Positions 23,677-27,329 of a stretch of DNA of 27,329 bases are shown here, one piece after another. The number at the start of each line of letters is the position of its first letter. The first letter of the stretch is position 1. The position numbers were made by a program, and so were the translations under genes. Below the pieces are notes generated by a model. That model was not told where the DNA came from. It ran no database searches and saw only the letters and a list, made by a program, of their open reading frames with translations. The stretch is from Avispirillum sp959601495 (GTDB lineage Bacteria > Bacillota > Clostridia > Oscillospirales > CAG-272). The DNA is taken from the NCBI GenBank assembly GCA_959601495.1, contig CAUGPT010000026.1, positions 1 through 27,329 of the forward strand. Reading direction: 5' to 3'.

Positions 23677-24978
23677 TTATTTACCGGAAACGGTTATTCC
23701 GTCAAACGCCATATACGGCAGTATGGACGTGCCGTCGTAGACGCGCTCGCTCGAAATATCGCGCAGGCTTTTAAGCATCATCGCAAGATTGCCGGAGATC
23801 ATCGTCTCGCTCAGCGCAGAGGTCACCTTGCCGTTCTCGACGAGAAAGCTGTTCTTCGCAACGCCGGAGAAATCGCCGTTCGTTGCAGGTTCTCCGCCGG
23901 AGAATCTGCCCACGATAATACCGCGGTCAATGCCTGCGATTATATCCTCAATGCTCTTGTCGCCCTCGGCAATGACCATGCCCGAGCCATCGTTCTTAGC
24001 CCGCGCCGCTCCGGTCTTGTTCGCAACATAAAGGCTTACGAGAAAGCTCTCGAGCCTTCCGTTTTTGATAAAGTCGAAATCCTGTGCTATATAGCCTTCG
24101 CCGGTATAGGACTGGCCGCTGACTATACCCTCTGTGCCCGGTGCAAAGGAAACCGTTATCCTTTCGTCCGCGACAAGCTCGCCCAGCTTGTCCTTCCAGA
24201 TGCTCGTACCCTCAAGCAGAACGCCGTCGCCCGCGAAATTGTCGCATATGCTGCCCATGAAATCCGCGAGGCACGCGGGCGTCAGCACCATTGTGCCGGT
24301 GAACTTTTCCTTGGGGCTTACGGTGTAAAGCTGCTTCTGCACATCCGCAAGATCGCGGCGTATGCTGCCCAGCGATATGAAGGGCTTGTCCAGATTGTCA
24401 GTCTCAACGCCGGAGGAGAAGAACGACGAGGCGACCTCGCCCTCATGCGCCGAGAACATCAGCTCCACGCCGTACAGACCGCTGTCCTTCACAAGATGCG
24501 CGCCGTTTGAGTTTCTGTACACTTTATGCACGTATCCGTGATCTATGATCATCTGTTCCATGACGATAAGCGGATACTCGCGCTTTATAGTCTCAAGCAG
24601 CTCGCGGCTGCGGTCAAACAGACGGTCGAGATCGGGCACCGGCTCACCCTCGGTAAAGCTTTCGCGGTTTGCGTCGGGACAGAGTCCCCAGCCGTCGTCG
24701 GCGTGGGAGGCTTCCGCCGCCGCAAGGCAGTCGTCAATGGCGCGGCTGATTGCTTCGTCCTCAAAGCTGTTGAGCCCCACGGAGCCTTTCTTGCCGTCTT
24801 TCACCGCCGTCACAGTCAGCGAATTGTCAAAAAGCGTGCGGAGCAGGCTGAATTCTCCGCCGTCTACGTTGAACTCTCTCGTTTCCTTAACGGCAGCGCT
24901 GCACCACGCAAGGTCGGCTCCGCGCGCCTTCAGGCGCTCAATTATATCTTTTGTAAGCAGATCAAGATCTTTTTTCAT
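23677..24978 (-). CDS. tldE: TldE/PmbA family metalloprotease subunit
   Basis: TldE (PmbA) pairs with TldD to form a heterodimeric protease that clips unfolded peptides. In other bacteria it matures some ribosomally made peptides and degrades the CcdA antitoxin. The 433-residue product matches the TldE side of the family. It has GTMVLTPACLADFMG (about 224-238) where TldD has its metal site, and lacks the HExxxH motif. The GRFSGGEPATNGDFSGVAKNS region (about 356-376) and the SALSETMISGNL block (about 386-397) are typical. An AGGAG site precedes the ATG, and the gene begins 19 nt after tldD. No precursor peptide gene is seen nearby, so the substrate is unknown. Confidence 0.93.
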   Translation of the reverse strand: MKKDLDLLTKDIIERLKARGADLAWCSAAVKETREFNVDGGEFSLLRTLFDNSLTVTAVKDGKKGSVGLNSFEDEAISRAIDDCLAAAEASHADDGWGLCPDANRESFTEGEPVPDLDRLFDRSRELLETIKREYPLIVMEQMIIDHGYVHKVYRNSNGAHLVKDSGLYGVELMFSAHEGEVASSFFSSGVETDNLDKPFISLGSIRRDLADVQKQLYTVSPKEKFTGTMVLTPACLADFMGSICDNFAGDGVLLEGTSIWKDKLGELVADERITVSFAPGTEGIVSGQSYTGEGYIAQDFDFIKNGRLESFLVSLYVANKTGAARAKNDGSGMVIAEGDKSIEDIIAGIDRGIIVGRFSGGEPATNGDFSGVAKNSFLVENGKVTSALSETMISGNLAMMLKSLRDISSERVYDGTSILPYMAFDGITVSGK

Positions 24979-24997
24979 AATATAAGCACTCCTTTCC

Positions 24998-26380
24998 TTA
25001 TCTTCCGCCCACCGTGATGCGGCAGCGGACCGCAGGTCCGCCGAGGCCTACCGGCATGGGCTGCTTTTTGCCGCAGAAGCCGGAGGAGCTCCATTCAACA
25101 GTGTCGGAGATCATGTCGACGGTCTTAAGCATTTCAAACGCGACGCCTGAAATAGTCGTGTCAAGCAGAGCGCGTCCCAGCTTGCCGTTCTTGATCTCAT
25201 ATCCCATGCAGACGCCGAACATGAACTCGCCCGTGGTGTCTGCCTGACCGTTGTTTGTATCGGTGAAGTAGTAGCCGTCGCTGACGCCGGCGATCATCTC
25301 TTCAAGAGTGTTTTTGCCGGGATGGATGGCCGTGTTTCTCATGCGGATAAGGGGCTCGTCGGAGAAAAGATATGCCCTTGCGTTTCCGTGGGGCGTCATG
25401 CCGAAGCGCTCCGCACTCTCGCGGCTGTTCATGTATCCGCGCAGCACGCCGTCAACGATGATAGGCTCATCCTGCGCTGCAACGCCCTCGTCGTCAAGCC
25501 ATACGGGCAGCGGACAGGGAGCACCGAAAGCGTCGTGAGCAAAGTCTGTCAGATTTACGATGGGGCTTGCCACCTGCTTTCCGAGGCAGTGCGCGGCAAC
25601 GCTGCCGCCGAGCACGAGGTCTGCCTCAACGGTATGACCGACCGCCTCATGCGCAAGCATTCCCGCAAGAGTGCCGCTGAGTATGCAGGTGCGCTCTCCC
25701 GCCTCGGCGTACACGCCCTCGCGCTTTTTCATAATACGCTCGTACACGCCGTCCACCTTTTCGTAAAGGCTTTCGGGAGAGGTGAATACGGTGTCGAATG
25801 TGCCGAATCCGCCGAAGGGCTCAAACAGCTCAACGGGAACGCCGCTCGGCGTTTCCGCGGTCATGCGGATGTACACGTATGAGCGGGGGATGATTGTGTG
25901 CCCGTCCGCACCGTCTGACACGGCGATAAGCTTTTCCATGGAGTCGCATCTTATATACACTCCGCGGCCGCTGAGGTTTTTGTATTTCTTCTCTATATAT
26001 CCGTCAAGCTCTTTTGCAAACTCGGTATATACCTTCTGCTCAGGGTCGGATACGTTGCAGTCGCGCACGACTGCGTCAGTCGCAACAGGCGCTATGGACG
26101 CGGGGCGACCTGCGCGGCTTGCCATGAATTTCGCGTTCTCCGTTGCGGCGCCGAGCACGCTGCGGGCAGCGTCGTCGGAGATCTCCGCCATCGAAGAAAA
26201 GCCGTAAACGCCGTCCTTGTAAACTCTTGCCGAAACGCCGGAGACCTCGCTTCTCGAATTGGAGGTCAGGTTGCCGGATATGATTCCTACGGAGCGGGAC
26301 TTGTTCTGCTGCTGGCGTAGCTCCGTATGGATGCCGTCGGCAAAGTCCTGTTTTCTCTTTGTTACAATATCGTTTGTCAT
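24998..26380 (-). CDS. tldD: TldD family metalloprotease, catalytic subunit
   Basis: TldD carries the zinc site of the TldD/TldE protease. The 460-residue protein has the intact HExxxH motif, His244-Glu-Ala-Val-Gly-His249, in MLAHEAVGHTVEAD. Conserved downstream regions include GYMNSRESAERFG and GNARAYLFSDEPLIRMRN, followed by a Cys in the MFGVCMGYE block. The N-terminal ~220 residues form the alpha/beta domain found in both subunits. Length is normal. It is first in a two-gene unit with tldE, 19 nt apart. A weak minus-strand promoter (TTGCGT, 16 bp, TAAAAT at plus 26531-26536 and 26509-26514) lies about 130 nt upstream of the start. Confidence 0.95.
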   Translation of the reverse strand: MTNDIVTKRKQDFADGIHTELRQQQNKSRSVGIISGNLTSNSRSEVSGVSARVYKDGVYGFSSMAEISDDAARSVLGAATENAKFMASRAGRPASIAPVATDAVVRDCNVSDPEQKVYTEFAKELDGYIEKKYKNLSGRGVYIRCDSMEKLIAVSDGADGHTIIPRSYVYIRMTAETPSGVPVELFEPFGGFGTFDTVFTSPESLYEKVDGVYERIMKKREGVYAEAGERTCILSGTLAGMLAHEAVGHTVEADLVLGGSVAAHCLGKQVASPIVNLTDFAHDAFGAPCPLPVWLDDEGVAAQDEPIIVDGVLRGYMNSRESAERFGMTPHGNARAYLFSDEPLIRMRNTAIHPGKNTLEEMIAGVSDGYYFTDTNNGQADTTGEFMFGVCMGYEIKNGKLGRALLDTTISGVAFEMLKTVDMISDTVEWSSSGFCGKKQPMPVGLGGPAVRCRITVGGR

Positions 26381-26738
26381 AGTTATTATCCTTTCTGCGG
26401 CAGTGATGCCGTGAAAATTCGGGTGGATTTGATTTTCGGATCTTTTCTACATATATATTATGTCCTTTCCGAAACGCTTCGCGGCGCTGTTTTTACGTCG
26501 CTTATCATATTTTACCGCATTTTATATAAAACGCAATAAATCAGGGGTTGAAAAACGTAAACCGTCGGTTTAGAAAGCGGTTGAAATCGATCTTTCTCTC
26601 CTGCGCCTACAGTATAGCACACGCGAGCGGTCTTTTCAACAAGAGCGGCGGCGAATTTTGCAGCGCGGCATATAAAATGCTGCGGCGGAATATATTAAAA
26701 TGAATAAAACTACAGTTGATAATTCGGAGGATACGGCA
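26381..26738. other. Divergent intergenic region between tldD and the PRC-barrel gene
   Basis: It holds a weak tldD promoter candidate (26509-26536) and a perfect short palindrome, TAAACCG-T-CGGTTTA (26558-26572), that could be an operator. The plus-strand gene has a clear ribosome site, CGGAGG at 26725-26730, but I found no convincing promoter for it, and no sporulation-sigma match I would defend. Confidence 0.45.
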
Positions 26739-27020
26739 ATGGCGTGCAACACCAACAGCCTTTCGAGAAAGTTAGTTATAAGCGTGTGTGACGCACGCAG
26801 GCTCGGGCACATATGCAATTACGAAGTCGATCTGTGCGACGGGCGGATAACCGCGGTGTTCGTTCCCGGCGAGGGAGGATTTCTGGGGTTCGGCAGGTCC
26901 GCCGACATCCGCATACCGTGGGACAAGATAAAAAAGATAGGCGAGGACGCTATCCTTGTGGAGGTCCCGCCGTTTGTTCCGGAGTGCGCCCCGCCGCGGG
27001 AGAAACGCCGCTGGTTCTGA
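26739..27020 (+). CDS. PRC-barrel protein, YlmC/YmxH family
   Basis: A 93-residue protein with one PRC-barrel domain: LSRKLVISVCDARRLGHI, then YEVDLCDGRITAVFVPG, and the closing IPWDKIKKIGEDAILVEV. This pattern, including the I-P-W-x-K-I-x-K-I-G ending, matches the YlmC/YmxH family found in spore-forming Firmicutes. Some members are under sporulation control; their molecular role is not known. I chose the ATG at 26739, eight bases after CGGAGG, rather than the longer frame from 26700, because the added residues are unlike the family. The C-terminal PPREKRRWF tail is basic. It stands alone, and a composite repeat begins 60 nt after it. Confidence 0.85.
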   Translation: MACNTNSLSRKLVISVCDARRLGHICNYEVDLCDGRITAVFVPGEGGFLGFGRSADIRIPWDKIKKIGEDAILVEVPPFVPECAPPREKRRWF

Positions 27021-27083
27021 CGGTTTTCTGTCGGCTCTGTCGGTTTTGGCGGTTATGGCGGTTTTCGGCTTCTCGAAATCGGA
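27021..27083 (+). other. Short TCGGTTTT-rich low-complexity segment
   Basis: Directly after the PRC-barrel stop, words of the type (T/G)CGGTTTT, GTCGG and GGCGGTT recur five or six times in about 50 bp, a degenerate microrepeat. No hairpin with a T-run is seen, so this gene has no obvious intrinsic terminator before the repeat. Confidence 0.4.
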
Positions 27084-27329
27084 AAAGCATTTCAAACTTT
27101 GTCGTCAGCTTGCCGAACTTGAGTAAAAGACGTGAAGGAACTGCTGTTCCGGCAGCGGGCGGGAGGTTTCGGTTTTCCGAAATTGGGAAAGCAATTCAAA
27201 CTTTGTGGTTAGCCTTCCGAACGTAAGTGAGAAAGACGTGAAGGGACTACTTTTCCGTAAGTAGCCCCTTCACGCTCCCCCGACCACTGGAGCAAAAGCG
27301 GTCGAGCTGTCGCCCGCTTTTCTCCGAGC
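27084..27329 (+). repeat. Composite intergenic repeat, copy 4 (A-A-E, cut by the window end)
   Basis: Two A modules in tandem (27084-27166 and 27184-27273) match the short-then-full pair at 16168-16358. The second carries the GTGAAGGG / CCCCTTCAC hairpin and is nearly identical to the reverse of 1-82. The start of E follows (27274 on). Its stem GGAGCAAAAGCGG with CCGCTTTTCTCC has a sequence unlike the other E stems but still pairs. The element continues past the window. Confidence 0.82.

Overview
The window reads as a chromosomal segment of a fairly GC-rich, spore-lineage Clostridia bacterium (Bacillota). Supporting this are zapA next to a U32 peptidase, an mreB-mreC-mreD-mrdA cluster with maf in front, nth and a YqhQ-like DUF1385 gene before prmC, a YlmC/YmxH-type PRC-barrel protein, and a secreted dockerin protein. 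A gut or rumen relative of the Ruminococcus/Oscillospirales type is my inference; the sequence has no 16S or other direct taxonomic marker.

Layout. From about 12.55 kb down to 0.3 kb the minus strand carries a long housekeeping run: zapA, a U32 peptidase, dut, maf, mreB, mreC, mreD, mrdA (PBP2), nth, DUF1385 and prmC. Many junctions are short or overlapping (4 bp nth/DUF1385, 11 bp DUF1385/prmC, 20 bp mreC/mreD). The theme is cell elongation and division, with nucleotide hygiene, base-excision repair and release-factor methylation attached. From 12.74 kb the plus strand has a cytoplasmic GH2 glycosidase, a 3 x 32-bp tandem repeat, a terminator, and rplM-rpsI behind a textbook promoter (TTGACA, 17 bp, TATAAT). 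At 16.9-22.5 kb the minus strand has an HtrA-type protease and a secreted ~1,100-residue dockerin protein with a nearly identical internal duplication. Then come tRNA-Thr(GGU) with its own consensus promoter and terminator, and the tldD-tldE protease pair (minus). A PRC-barrel gene (plus) closes the coding part.

The most unusual content is between the genes. A family of composite intergenic repeats occurs at four places: 1-308, 15.93-16.92 kb, 23.04-23.66 kb and 27.08 kb to the end. It is built from recurring modules, named here D (GC-rich hairpins), C (hairpin), B (perfect hairpin plus T-run), A (about 95 bp with a hairpin) and E (about 325 bp with two hairpins and a conserved core). Between rpsI and htrA the order is D-C-B-A-A-E-B'-C'-D', so inverted arms of about 230 bp flank an A-A-E core. 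Each D-C-B arm starts just after a stop codon (prmC, rpsI, htrA, tldE) and ends in a Rho-independent terminator facing away from that gene. Hairpin arms differ between copies but remain paired. No transposase or other protein of the element is visible, and the only ORF in the core looks non-coding.

Other points of note are a U32 peptidase gene whose only well-placed start appears to be ACG, and several conserved proteins (MreD, HtrA, DUF1385, ZapA) with long disordered or acidic tails.
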